Assembly: GCF_003352085.1 (NCBI RefSeq)
Contig: NZ_CP025804.1
Location: 2,790,001-2,854,000, forward strand
From: Sulfitobacter sp. SK012
GTDB taxonomy: Bacteria > Pseudomonadota > Alphaproteobacteria > Rhodobacterales > Rhodobacteraceae
Length of the DNA stretch: 64,000 nt
Reading direction: 5' to 3'
Part shown: positions 16,677-25,633 of the stretch, piece by piece
Position numbering within the stretch: position 1 is the stretch's first letter
Layout of the letters: the number at the start of each line of letters is the position of its first letter
Notes under the pieces: model-generated
Database searches by the model: none
The model's input: the letters and a program-made list of their open reading frames with translations, nothing else
What the model was told of the DNA's origin: nothing
Made by a program: the position numbers and the translations under genes

Positions 16677-17906
16677 TCAGCGGCGAAAATCTTCGGGGCG
16701 GATGCCATAGCGAGCCAGTTTGTCGTAGAAGGTTTTGCGCGGCAGTTTCAACGCCTCAGCAGTGTCTGTGGCGTTGCCATTGTGACGGCCAAGGGCAGCG
16801 GACAGAAGGCTGCGTTCAATCCGAGCCATCTGATCAGTCAGGCCCAATTCCGTCGTGTGAGAGATTTCCTCGGGCATACCAAGCACAAAGCGCATTGCGG
16901 CACTCATCAGGGACCGTGCATTGCCGGGCCAATCTTGCACCATCAGGCCGTTCAAATGCTCAGAACTGATCTTGGGTGGCGCAAGGCCCGCCTGCTCGGA
17001 GGCCTGCATTACATATTGCTGAAACAGAATTGGAATGTCTTCGGGCCGCTCGGACAGGCTCGGAATACGTACCGCCATACCATCCAGACGGTAGAAAAGC
17101 TCGGTGTTGAACCGGCCACCAGCAACTTCAGCGCTCAAGTCACGCGTTGTCCCGGCAATCAATCGCGCCGCGGTGCCGCCCTCAAGTGTTTCGATCAATG
17201 CAAGCTGAGTCGCAGGAGGCATTTGGGCAATTTCGTCAATGAACAAACAGCCAATGTCGGCATCTTCCAACACCGCAGCAAGCTCTTTGGGGTGCAGCCC
17301 GCCGCCAGCGCATTTCACAAACGGAGCCTTCGAGCGGGCCGAGCTCAGGTGGATCACTTCGGCAACCTTGGAAATCCCAGTGCCCGCCGCACCTGTGACC
17401 AACACATCCGCTTCGGCCTGTGCCAGACGGCGGACCCGAACGCGCAGTTCTTGCGACAAAGGTGACGCGCCAAAGATCATCCGGGCCGCCGGATCGCCCG
17501 TTTCGACCAGTTGCGTCAGCCGCCGGTTTTCCAAAACCAACGCACGGGTTTTCAACGCACGCTCTAACACCGCCAACAGGTCAGCCGGCGCGCAGGGTTT
17601 TTCAAGGAAATCAAAGGCACCCTGCCCCATTGCTTGCACGGCCATGGGGATGTCACCCTCGCCGGTCAGCAAAATCACCGGCAGATCAGGGTCCACTGCA
17701 TGGGCGTGCGACAACAGGTGAAACCCATCGCGTCCCGGCATCCGCATATCTGACAGGATCACCCCATCAAAGTCGGGGGTAATCTTGTCTTTTGCCACGA
17801 CAAACGACGCCGCCGGCAAACAGGTCAGATCCGCCAGTTCAAGCGTCTGCGCCAAGGCCTCGCGCACGGCGGCATCATCATCAACCAACAATACTGTGGT
17901 GCTCAT
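16677..17906 (-). CDS. dctD: DctD-like response regulator lacking GAFTGA and Walker A lysine
   Basis: This 409-residue protein has a receiver domain (1-120; Asp53 phosphorylation site, Lys103), an NtrC-type AAA+ domain (about 140-345) and a Fis-type helix-turn-helix (NATDTAEALKLPRKTFYDKL). The AAA+ module is degenerate. Walker A reads GAAGTGIS (172-179), with isoleucine for the essential lysine. The stretch that should hold the FG..GAFTGA loop is missing: FVKCAGGGLHPKELAAVLED runs straight to CLFIDEIAQMP. The protein is therefore unlikely to drive sigma54. ATGA overlaps the dctB stop. Its targets are probably the two palindromes before dctP. Confidence 0.88.
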   Translation of the reverse strand: MSTTVLLVDDDAAVREALAQTLELADLTCLPAASFVVAKDKITPDFDGVILSDMRMPGRDGFHLLSHAHAVDPDLPVILLTGEGDIPMAVQAMGQGAFDFLEKPCAPADLLAVLERALKTRALVLENRRLTQLVETGDPAARMIFGASPLSQELRVRVRRLAQAEADVLVTGAAGTGISKVAEVIHLSSARSKAPFVKCAGGGLHPKELAAVLEDADIGCLFIDEIAQMPPATQLALIETLEGGTAARLIAGTTRDLSAEVAGGRFNTELFYRLDGMAVRIPSLSERPEDIPILFQQYVMQASEQAGLAPPKISSEHLNGLMVQDWPGNARSLMSAAMRFVLGMPEEISHTTELGLTDQMARIERSLLSAALGRHNGNATDTAEALKLPRKTFYDKLARYGIRPEDFRR

Positions 17907-19669
17907 GCCGCGTCTTCCTGTTCAAGCTCGCGCTCCAACGTCACCGAGAAAAGTGCGCCGCCGCCTTCGCAGTTGGTGCCTTTGATCTGCCCGCCAAAAC
18001 TTTGCACGATGCCATAGCTGATCGACAGGCCAAGGCCCATCCCCCCGGTCTCTCCGTCCGTTTTTGTTGTATAGAACGGGTCGAAAATTTTGTCCGGCAT
18101 CTCGACGCCCGGGCCTGTGTCCTGAAAATTGACTGTCAACATTTTGCCCTGCGACACCTGCACCCGCAGTACTTTTATCTCGCTTGTGGCCATCGCATCC
18201 ACCGCATTGGTGATCAGGTTCACGAACACCTGACTAAGCCGGACCTCGCCGCCGCGCACCCAGATCGGGCCCGGTGCCGGATCATACTGCAGCGTCACGC
18301 CCGCCTCTTCGATGTGACTGCGCGTGAGGTCAAACGCGGCATCAAGTGCAGCACCCAGATCAACATGTCCCTGCGGTGTGTTTTCTTGTCGTGAAAAAGC
18401 GCGCAGGTTTTTGATAATCCGCGCCATACGCCGGGCCATGTCAGAGATACGCGTCAGGTTTTCAGCAGCCCGCGCAGGATTATCACGTTCCAGAAACTGC
18501 ACTGCGTTTTCGGAAAAAGACCGGATCGCCATCAAAGGTTGGTTCAGCTCGTGACTAATCCCAGCGCTCATTTGCCCAAGGGCCGACAGCTTTGAGGCCT
18601 GCACCAACTCGTCTTGGGCACGACGCAGCGCGGCTTGCGCCTCTTCGCGCACTGCAGCTTCATGATGCAAAGCGGTATTGATCTCGGCCAAGGCGGCTGT
18701 GCGGCTGGCGACCCGCTCTTCAAGCTGAGCGTTGGCGCGCGCAAGAGTGCGCCGCCGCTCCGTCGCCAAAAACAACAGCGCCCCGAAAGCAAGGCACAGC
18801 GCTGCCACGGCGGCGGCTTGGCTTGCAGCAAGGCGGCGCGCAGGAGCCACATCAAGCAACACCTCTCCCGTCATGCCAATCACAGGCAAGGCTTGGGTCA
18901 AGTGAAGCGCCTCTCGCGGCAGATATGGGCCCCAGCCCAGTTGCCAAATTTCAAGTGTGCCTTCCATACTCGATGAAAACGGAGGTGCTTTGCCTTGCGC
19001 GGGCTGCAATCCCGGCTCCCCCGGCGGTCTGCGCCAAAAAACGAGTTCCGACCGGTTCGAGATTTGGACAACGCCCTGTGGATCGGTAAAGAACACCGCC
19101 GGATTTGCCCCACGCCAGCTGTAATCAATTCCGTTCAGATCGGTGGACACGACCAACACGCCGTTAACCTGCGCTGCGTCGTCAAAAATGGGAGAGGCAT
19201 GAAAAAACACCCGCGGGGTCTGCGCGTTCCTTGGCCCATGGCCCCACCCAAGCGCGCCTTGCAACGCCCGGCGAATGTAGGGTTTGCTGATAAAATCAAC
19301 TTCAGTGCGACTGGCGAGCGCCCAATTCGCAGCCGCGCGCAGCTTGCCATCTCGGTCAAGCACCTGCACATCAAGTGCCGCAGATTTATCGGCAACCTCC
19401 TGCAACAGCGCAATATCGGCAGGTTGCGGATCACGCCGGAGCATTTCATCCACCTGCGGATGACCCGCCATCAATACAGCAAGATCGCGGTAGCGTTGCA
19501 ATTGCCCCACCAACCGGTCGCTGGCCAGCGCCAGATCGGCCTGCCCGCGCGCCGCCAATTGGCCCATCGCCTGATCAGTGCCATAGCGCCAGACACCGAG
19601 CGACCCTGCCGCCACGGCCCCAAGAAACACCAACACCACAACGGCGCGACTGATTGCTGCATTTTTCAT
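17903..19669 (-). CDS. dctB: DctB-like sensor histidine kinase
   Basis: This 588-residue membrane kinase begins MKNAAISRAVVVLVFLGAVA (first transmembrane helix). It then has a periplasmic double-PAS-type sensor region of about 240 residues and a second helix (AAAVAALCLAFGALLFLA). A coiled coil (RANAQLEERVASRTAALAEI) precedes the HisKA domain with SALGQMSAGISHELNQPLMA and the HATPase domain (NLITNAVDAM, DTGPGVE, GGMGLGLSISYG). It pairs with dctD through a four-base overlap. The open frame continues 909 bases further upstream, but that part is antisense to the P450 gene and shows no homology, so the start at 19669 is chosen. Confidence 0.92.
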   Translation of the reverse strand: MKNAAISRAVVVLVFLGAVAAGSLGVWRYGTDQAMGQLAARGQADLALASDRLVGQLQRYRDLAVLMAGHPQVDEMLRRDPQPADIALLQEVADKSAALDVQVLDRDGKLRAAANWALASRTEVDFISKPYIRRALQGALGWGHGPRNAQTPRVFFHASPIFDDAAQVNGVLVVSTDLNGIDYSWRGANPAVFFTDPQGVVQISNRSELVFWRRPPGEPGLQPAQGKAPPFSSSMEGTLEIWQLGWGPYLPREALHLTQALPVIGMTGEVLLDVAPARRLAASQAAAVAALCLAFGALLFLATERRRTLARANAQLEERVASRTAALAEINTALHHEAAVREEAQAALRRAQDELVQASKLSALGQMSAGISHELNQPLMAIRSFSENAVQFLERDNPARAAENLTRISDMARRMARIIKNLRAFSRQENTPQGHVDLGAALDAAFDLTRSHIEEAGVTLQYDPAPGPIWVRGGEVRLSQVFVNLITNAVDAMATSEIKVLRVQVSQGKMLTVNFQDTGPGVEMPDKIFDPFYTTKTDGETGGMGLGLSISYGIVQSFGGQIKGTNCEGGGALFSVTLERELEQEDAA

Positions 19670-19729
19670 CTTGGCAACTTTATGCACACCCCCTTGCGTT
19701 GACCAGCCTTGCGCGTTCATGTGAGCGCT

Positions 19730-20911
19730 ATGACAACTCTGCACCAATCCCCGCTTGATCCTGAATTCATTCAGAACCCCTATCCGTTTTACGATCACGC
19801 CCGCGATGTTGGGCCGGTCGTGTTCTGGCAAGACTACAATATGCTGGCTGCCTTTGATGCCGCCACAGTGCAGGCGCTGTTGCGCGACCGTCGGTTGGGC
19901 CGCGAAATACCAGCCGACCAGCGCCAAGAGGCGGCCCCGCACCTTGGCCCCTTTGATGCGGTCGAACGCCACTCCATGCTTGAGTTGGAACCGCCAAGCC
20001 ACACGCGACTGCGCGGACTGGTGCTGCGGGCCTTCACCTCTCGGACGATTGCGGGGCTGCGCCCTGACATCGAAGCGGTCACGGCTGAACTCTTGGCCAC
20101 ACTCCCACAGGGCGAGGTCGATTTGATCCCGCATTTCTGCACGCAACTCCCTGTGCGCATTATCGCGCGATTGTTGGGCGTCCCCGAAGAAATGTCGCCT
20201 GACTTGTTGGCATGGTCGAACGCGATGGTGGCGATGTATCAGGCCAACCGCAGTCGCGCGATTGAGGATGCCGCCGCCACAGCCGCCGCTGAATTTACCG
20301 ATTTTTTGCAGAGCTACATTGCGAAACGCCGCAGCGATCCGCGCGACGATTTGATCACCCACCTGATCGCCGCCGAAGAAGGTGGCGAACGCCTGAGCAC
20401 TCCAGAACTGATCGGGACTTGCATTTTGCTGCTGAACGCCGGGCACGAGGCCACGGTGCATAGTTTGGGCAATGCGGTGAAGTGTTTGCTTGAAGCGGAC
20501 ACGCCCCGTGCCGCACTGGACCCTGATACAATTGCAGCCACAACCGAAGAATTGCTGCGGTTCGACCCGCCTCTGCATATGTTCACACGCTATGCCTACG
20601 AAGACGTCCAGCTTGGCGACGTCACCCTGAAAAAGGGCGCGCAGATTGCGTTAATGCTGGGGTCTGCGGGCCGTGATCCGGCGACGTATCCTGCGCCGGC
20701 AGCGTTTGATCCCGCGCGTCCAGCCAAACCGCACGCGGCTTTTGGTGGAGGTTTGCATTTTTGCGTTGGGGCCCCTTTGGCCCGGCTCGAGCTGCACATC
20801 GCCCTACCCGCGTTGTTCGATCACCTGCCAAAGATGCAATTGGTCGAGACGCCGCGTTACGCCGACAGCTACCATTTCCACAAACTAGAACGGTTGCTGG
20901 TGACCGGCTAA
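19730..20911 (+). CDS. Cytochrome P450
   Basis: This 393-residue soluble bacterial P450 has the I-helix oxygen-activating motif AGHEAT, the K-helix ExxR (EELLRFDPP), and the heme loop FGGGLHFCVGAPLARLE with the thiolate ligand Cys345. It lacks a membrane anchor. No ferredoxin or ferredoxin reductase gene lies next to it, so it must borrow redox partners; an fpr is 5 kb downstream. The start ATG at 19730 gives MTTLHQSPLDPEF; an upstream GTG is possible. It is divergent from dctB and overlaps the Lrp-type gene by four bases at its 3' end. The substrate is unknown. Confidence 0.92.
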   Translation: MTTLHQSPLDPEFIQNPYPFYDHARDVGPVVFWQDYNMLAAFDAATVQALLRDRRLGREIPADQRQEAAPHLGPFDAVERHSMLELEPPSHTRLRGLVLRAFTSRTIAGLRPDIEAVTAELLATLPQGEVDLIPHFCTQLPVRIIARLLGVPEEMSPDLLAWSNAMVAMYQANRSRAIEDAAATAAAEFTDFLQSYIAKRRSDPRDDLITHLIAAEEGGERLSTPELIGTCILLLNAGHEATVHSLGNAVKCLLEADTPRAALDPDTIAATTEELLRFDPPLHMFTRYAYEDVQLGDVTLKKGAQIALMLGSAGRDPATYPAPAAFDPARPAKPHAAFGGGLHFCVGAPLARLELHIALPALFDHLPKMQLVETPRYADSYHFHKLERLLVTG

Positions 20912-21369
20912 AGCGGCAGCATGGTGGTCGATTTGATTTGCTCCATCGACAACAACGCCGTGACGTTGTGCACGCGCACCTCTGAGATCAGCGCCTGATA
21001 AAAGCGATCATAAGCGCGCGCGTTTTCCACCCGGACCTTGAGGATATAATCGATGTCGCCCGCCAGACGGTGCGCTTCTTGCACTTCGGGACGGTCCTGC
21101 AACGCTTTGAGGAACCGCGCCTGCCAGTCGGCTTCGTGTTCAGACGTGCGGATAAGAACAAAGAAACACGCCTCAAATCCCAGCGCTTCGGCATCCAAGA
21201 CCACGGTCTGCTGACCGATCACTTCCGCCTCGCGCAATTTGCGAATCCTATTCCACACTGGCGTCTTGGAAGAACCCACCGCGCGGGCAATATCGTCTAG
21301 GGATTGGCTGGCATCGCGTTGCAGCTCCGCCAAGATTTTCCTGTCTGTGTCATCTATTCGGACGGCCAT
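20908..21369 (-). CDS. Lrp/AsnC-family transcriptional regulator
   Basis: This 153-residue protein has an N-terminal winged helix-turn-helix (DDTDRKILAELQRDASQSLD, then VGSSKTPVWNRIRKLREAEV) and a C-terminal RAM effector-binding domain. It is divergent from the cysG-cysI-cysH operon. Candidate GGAA-N-TTCC operators lie in the shared promoter region, which makes it a likely local regulator of sulfur assimilation. The effector, possibly an amino acid such as cysteine, is not known from sequence. Confidence 0.88.
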   Translation of the reverse strand: MAVRIDDTDRKILAELQRDASQSLDDIARAVGSSKTPVWNRIRKLREAEVIGQQTVVLDAEALGFEACFFVLIRTSEHEADWQARFLKALQDRPEVQEAHRLAGDIDYILKVRVENARAYDRFYQALISEVRVHNVTALLSMEQIKSTTMLPL

Positions 21370-21392
21370 TCTACTTTTCCTTCAAATCCAAC

Positions 21393-21473
21393 GAAAATGT
21401 TCCATTCGGCGACTGTATTGGAACAAAATTCCTTATCTACGGGGCTATCTGGCGCAATACCGGGAATATTTCC
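21393..21473. promoter_or_regulatory. Possible Lrp operators between the regulator and cysG
   Basis: GGAACAAAATTCC (21420-21432) and GGAATATTTCC (21463-21473) are two short dyads whose centres are 42 bases apart, four helical turns. A further inverted half-site GGAACATTTTC reads on the minus strand at 21403-21393. Helically phased sites suit a wrapping Lrp octamer. This is visual pattern matching only. Confidence 0.4.
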
Positions 21474-21510
21474 TATATTGAGGTAAGTCAAACAAGGATC
21501 GGGCCACCCC

Positions 21511-22920
21511 ATGGATCATTTTCCAATCTTCCTCGCCACGCAAGGCCAACACATTGTTCTGTCAGGCGGCGGCGATGCAGCACTGGCAAAGCTGCGCTTG
21601 TTGATGAAGACACGCGCCCGGATCAGCGTTTTTGCATCCAAGCCTGCCCCCGAAATTGAAACGTGGGAAGACGAAGGCCGCCTAACCCTGCACCGGCGTG
21701 CCATGCAGCAAGGTGATGCGCTGTGCGCGCGCCTGTTTTATGCCGCCGACGAAGACGCGACCGAGGATGCACGCACTGCAGCGATTGCCCATGCAAGTGG
21801 CGCGTTGGTTAATGTGGTCGATAATCTGCACGACAGCCAATTCATCACGCCCGCCATTGTGGACCGCGATCCGGTGACGATCGCCATTGGCACCGAAGGG
21901 GCAGCCCCTGTGTTGGCCCGTGCGATCAAAGCGGACTTGGAGGAGCGCCTGCCCAGCACGCTTGGCACTCTCGCCCGGATCGGTAAATCGTTTCGCAAGA
22001 TGGCAGATGCCCTGCCCTTTGGCCGCGCGCGCCGAGATTTCTGGCGCGACTATTATTTCGCCACAGGCCCCCGCGCCATGGCAGACGGCACAAATGCAGT
22101 GCAGCCTGCACTTGATGGTCTGCTGAAAGACCATCTAAGCCGGACCGCTCGTGAGGGCCACGTGGCCTTTGTTGGCGGTGGCCCAGGTGATCCTGAATTG
22201 TTGACCCTCAAGGCACGCCGCGCGTTGGATGAGGCGGATGTGGTGATCTACGACCGCTTGATTACACCCGAAATTCTGGAACTTGCCCGCCGAGAAGCAG
22301 TCATGATCGACGTCGGCAAAGAAGGCTTTGGCCCGTCCACCTCGCAAGAAACCATCAATGACCTGCTGGTTCAGCATGCTGAAAAAGGTGCACAAGTCGT
22401 GCGCTTGAAATCAGGTGATGCAACGGTATTCGGGCGTCTTGACGAAGAGATTGACGCGGTCGATGCCCACGGCATTGGCTGGCACATCGTGCCGGGAATC
22501 ACGTCGGCCTCTGCGGCTGTGGCCGCCATTGGACAAAGCCTGACGAAGCGCGGCCGCAACGCCTCTGTTCGGTTCCTGACCGGGCACGATATGAAAGGCT
22601 TTGCCGATCATGATTGGGCCGCCCTGGCGCGTAAAGACGAAGTTGCCGCGATCTATATGGGCAAGAAATCTGCCCGTTTTGTGCAAGGCCGTCTGATCAT
22701 GCACGGCGCGGACCGCCAAACGCCTGTCACGGTTATTGAAAACGCCAGCCGGCCTAATCAACGGGTGCTGGACACAACGCTAGACGCCCTGCCCGCCGCC
22801 CTTGCAGCAGCCGATATGACCGGTCCTGCGCTTACTTTTCTGGGGCTTGCCCCCCGCGCAGCACTTGCTGTCGCACCGACTGTTCACGCCCCTGCCCACC
22901 CCATCGAGGAATTTGCATAA
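21511..22920 (+). CDS. cysG: Siroheme synthase CysG
   Basis: This trifunctional enzyme makes siroheme for the sulfite reductase encoded two genes downstream. The 469-residue protein has an N-terminal precorrin-2 dehydrogenase/ferrochelatase domain (about 1-200, beginning MDHFPIFLATQGQHIVLSGG, with a Rossmann glycine loop). A C-terminal uroporphyrinogen-III methyltransferase domain (about 210-455) has FVGGGPGDPELLTLKA and VPGITSASAA. It is the first gene of the sulfur assimilation operon. Its TAA stop overlaps the ATG of the DUF2849 gene by one base. Confidence 0.95.
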   Translation: MDHFPIFLATQGQHIVLSGGGDAALAKLRLLMKTRARISVFASKPAPEIETWEDEGRLTLHRRAMQQGDALCARLFYAADEDATEDARTAAIAHASGALVNVVDNLHDSQFITPAIVDRDPVTIAIGTEGAAPVLARAIKADLEERLPSTLGTLARIGKSFRKMADALPFGRARRDFWRDYYFATGPRAMADGTNAVQPALDGLLKDHLSRTAREGHVAFVGGGPGDPELLTLKARRALDEADVVIYDRLITPEILELARREAVMIDVGKEGFGPSTSQETINDLLVQHAEKGAQVVRLKSGDATVFGRLDEEIDAVDAHGIGWHIVPGITSASAAVAAIGQSLTKRGRNASVRFLTGHDMKGFADHDWAALARKDEVAAIYMGKKSARFVQGRLIMHGADRQTPVTVIENASRPNQRVLDTTLDALPAALAAADMTGPALTFLGLAPRAALAVAPTVHAPAHPIEEFA

Positions 22921-23216
22921 TGGCCAAAGCATTCACCCCATCCGTCATCACCGCCAACGCGCTGCTTGAAGGCGATGTGATCTATCTGACCGCGCAAGGC
23001 TGGACACGCGATTTGGCCCAGGCCGAAGTTTTTGACGACGAAGCCATCGCCGAAGACCGCTTGATTGAGGCCTCCGCACAAACTGACCAGGTCGTTGGTG
23101 TCTATTTGGCCAACGTCGACGCCAGCAGCGGCACCCCCGTTAGCACTCATTTCCGCGAAGCGTTCCGGGCCAAAGGTCCGTCGAACTACATCCACGGCAA
23201 GCAGGAGACACTCTAA
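22920..23216 (+). CDS. DUF2849 protein of the sulfite reductase operon
   Basis: This 98-residue protein (MAKAFTPSVITANALLEGDV) belongs to the small DUF2849 family, found next to cysI in alphaproteobacteria. It overlaps cysG and cysI by one base at each end, so expression is coupled. No catalytic motif or cysteine is visible. The position suggests an accessory role for sulfite reductase, perhaps in assembly or as a subunit, but this is unproven. Confidence 0.85.
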   Translation: MAKAFTPSVITANALLEGDVIYLTAQGWTRDLAQAEVFDDEAIAEDRLIEASAQTDQVVGVYLANVDASSGTPVSTHFREAFRAKGPSNYIHGKQETL

Positions 23217-24880
23217 TGTACAGCTACACCGAATTTGACGACACATTCATCGCCGCGCGCAACGCGCAATTCCGCGCTCAGGTTGAGCGGCGCGTGGACG
23301 GATCGCTGACCGAGGATGAGTTTAAACCCTTGCGGCTGATGAACGGTCTATATCTGCAACTGCACGCCTATATGCTGCGGGTTGCGATTCCCTATGGGAC
23401 GTTGAATGGCGGCCAAATGCGGCAGCTCGCGTTCATCGCGGACAAATGGGACAAGGGCTACGGCCACTTCACCACGCGCCAGAACATTCAGTACAATTGG
23501 CCTGAGTTGCGCGATGTGCCGGACATGCTTGATGCATTGGCCGAGGTTGATATGCATGCCATTCAGACATCAGGCAACACGATCCGCAACGTGACCGCGG
23601 ACCATTTTGCAGGGGCCGCCGCGGATGAGGTTGCCGATCCACGCCCGATTGCGGAGCTAATCCGTCAATGGTCCACCGACCATCCAGAATTCCAGTTCCT
23701 GCCGCGCAAATTCAAAGTTGCCGTCTCTGGGGCCGCCCATGACCGCGCGGTGATCAAAGCGCATGATATTGGACTGCGCATTGTAGAGCGCGACGGTGTG
23801 CAAGGTTTTGAAGTCATCGTTGGTGGGGGCCTTGGCCGCACGCCAATGATTGGCAAGGTCCTCTATGATTTTGTAGACGCCGAAGACCTGCTGCCCACGT
23901 TGGAAGCCATCGTTTCGGTCTATAACCTGCTGGGACGGCGCGACAATAAATACAAGGCACGCATCAAGATCACCGTGCATGAAAATGGCATCGAGGACAT
24001 TCGGGCCCGCGTTGACGCGCGCTATGCGCTTATTCGTCCGCAGTTCACCGGCGTCGATCAACAAATGCTAAGCCGGATCGAAGCGGATTTCGCGAAGCCG
24101 ACATTTAAGACGCAATCGCTCGCAGCCTATGAGAGTGCTTATACCAATGATCCGGTATTCCGTTCTTGGGCGGATACGAACCTCGCGGTGCACCGCGCAC
24201 AGGGGTACGCGATTGTGTCCATCTCTCTGAAAGCACACGGGAAAACGCCGGGCGATGCGTCAACTGAACAAATGCGTGTGATGGCGGACCTGGCCGAGGA
24301 GTTCGGCCATAATGAGCTGCGCATCAGCCATGAGCAAAACGTGATCCTGCCGCATGTCCACCGGGGCGACTTGCCTGCACTGCATGCGCGGCTCAAGGAG
24401 TTCGGGTTGGCGACGGCAAACATTGGCCTGATCTCGGACATCATTGCGTGCCCCGGTATGGATTATTGCGCGCTGGCAACGGCTCGCTCGATCCCCATTG
24501 CCCAAGAGATCGCTACCCGTTTTGACGAATTGAAACTGGAGCATGACGTAGGGCCGCTGAAGATCAAAATCTCGGGCTGTATCAACGCATGTGGGCACCA
24601 CCATGTGGGTCATATCGGCATCCTTGGACTGGATCGTGCGGGGGTTGAGAACTACCAGATCACGCTTGGTGGCGATGCAACCGAAGCTGCAGCAATTGGC
24701 GAACGTGCAGGTCCCGGATTTTCGGCCGATGCGATTATTCCAGCGATCGAGCGGTTGGTCTTGGCCTATCTTGACCTGCGCACTGAGCAATCTGAGACGT
24801 TTCTGCAAACCTACCGTCGCCTGGGCCTTGCCCCGTTTAAGGCGGCCCTGTACCCAGAAGCACAAGCTGATGCGGCCTGA
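23216..24880 (+). CDS. cysI: Assimilatory sulfite reductase hemoprotein (nitrite/sulfite reductase family)
   Basis: This enzyme reduces sulfite to sulfide with six electrons. The 554-residue protein has the duplicated ferredoxin-like/siroheme architecture, with the coupled [4Fe-4S]-siroheme ligands Cys412-x5-Cys418 (CPGMDYC) and Cys455-x3-Cys459 (CINAC). The substrate-binding residues occur in GYGHFTTRQNIQYNW. No CysJ flavoprotein is encoded nearby, so electrons probably come from ferredoxin through the fpr gene at the end of the operon. The APS-reductase-type cysH two genes on supports sulfite rather than nitrite as substrate. Confidence 0.93.
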   Translation: MYSYTEFDDTFIAARNAQFRAQVERRVDGSLTEDEFKPLRLMNGLYLQLHAYMLRVAIPYGTLNGGQMRQLAFIADKWDKGYGHFTTRQNIQYNWPELRDVPDMLDALAEVDMHAIQTSGNTIRNVTADHFAGAAADEVADPRPIAELIRQWSTDHPEFQFLPRKFKVAVSGAAHDRAVIKAHDIGLRIVERDGVQGFEVIVGGGLGRTPMIGKVLYDFVDAEDLLPTLEAIVSVYNLLGRRDNKYKARIKITVHENGIEDIRARVDARYALIRPQFTGVDQQMLSRIEADFAKPTFKTQSLAAYESAYTNDPVFRSWADTNLAVHRAQGYAIVSISLKAHGKTPGDASTEQMRVMADLAEEFGHNELRISHEQNVILPHVHRGDLPALHARLKEFGLATANIGLISDIIACPGMDYCALATARSIPIAQEIATRFDELKLEHDVGPLKIKISGCINACGHHHVGHIGILGLDRAGVENYQITLGGDATEAAAIGERAGPGFSADAIIPAIERLVLAYLDLRTEQSETFLQTYRRLGLAPFKAALYPEAQADAA

Positions 24881-25631
24881 AACAGCACCCTTCCCCCGTG
24901 GATCTGACGCTCTAGCGGAGCTGAGCGCGCAGGCCCACGGGCTGAACGCACGGCTACGTCACCACGCAGCGGCGGATGTGCTCCAAGCGGCAGTTGAGAC
25001 GATCCCAAAGCTGGCCTTGGTGTCGAGCTTTGGGGCGGAATCAGTAGCTTTGCTGCATGTCGCGGCGATGGTGAAACGCGATTTGCCGGTAATTTTTATC
25101 GATACCGAGATGCTGTTTGCGGAAACGTTGGTCTACCAACAAGAGCTGACGGAACGGTTGGGCTTGCGCAACCTGCAGATCATTCGCGCAAAAGACAGTG
25201 CGGAACGCGACCCAAACGGGACCCTGCACCAGCGCGATACAGATGCCTGCTGCGCTTTGCGCAAAACGGTGCCGCTAAATGCTGCGTTGCAGGTGTACGG
25301 TGGCTGGATCACCGGACGCAAACGGTTTCAATCGGGCACGCGCGCGCAATTGCCGTTTTTCGAAGTGGAAACACCCCGCGACGCCGCCCCACGCATCAAG
25401 GTCAACCCGCTTGCCCATTGGGCCGCGTCAGATGTTGCGCAGTACATCGCAGAAAACCGCCTGCCGCGTCACCCGTTGGTGGCACGTGGGTATCCGTCTT
25501 TAGGCTGCGCACCTTGCACATCACCGGTGAAACCGGGTGAAGATCCCCGCGCAGGTCGTTGGCGTCAAAGCGAAAAAAATGAATGTGGCATCCATTTTGT
25601 CGATGGCAAAATGGCCCGAACAGGAGCATGA
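24870..25631 (+). CDS. cysH: Adenylylsulfate reductase, [4Fe-4S] type CysH
   Basis: This 253-residue reductase converts APS (rather than PAPS) to sulfite. The PP-loop is LVSSFGAESVALLHVAAM. The four cluster cysteines of the APS-type enzyme are present: Cys127-Cys128 (DACCALRK) and Cys213-x2-Cys216 (GCAPC). The catalytic cysteine is Cys239 in the ECGIH motif. The start at 24870 overlaps the cysI stop by 11 bases; a longer frame to 24591 lies entirely inside cysI and is rejected. The cluster motif means APS kinase is not needed for assimilation. Confidence 0.93.
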   Translation: MRPETAPFPRGSDALAELSAQAHGLNARLRHHAAADVLQAAVETIPKLALVSSFGAESVALLHVAAMVKRDLPVIFIDTEMLFAETLVYQQELTERLGLRNLQIIRAKDSAERDPNGTLHQRDTDACCALRKTVPLNAALQVYGGWITGRKRFQSGTRAQLPFFEVETPRDAAPRIKVNPLAHWAASDVAQYIAENRLPRHPLVARGYPSLGCAPCTSPVKPGEDPRAGRWRQSEKNECGIHFVDGKMARTGA

Positions 25632-25633
25632 AT

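Noticed and set aside
17903..20578. A continuous 891-codon minus-strand frame extending dctB far upstream
   Set aside because: The part upstream of 19669 is antisense to the P450 gene, rich in His/Arg/Cys, and shows no sensor-kinase homology. The membrane-anchored start at 19669 matches the family.
24591..24869. Longer cysH frame beginning inside cysI
   Set aside because: It is fully contained in cysI coding sequence. The ATG at 24870 gives the correct family N-terminus.
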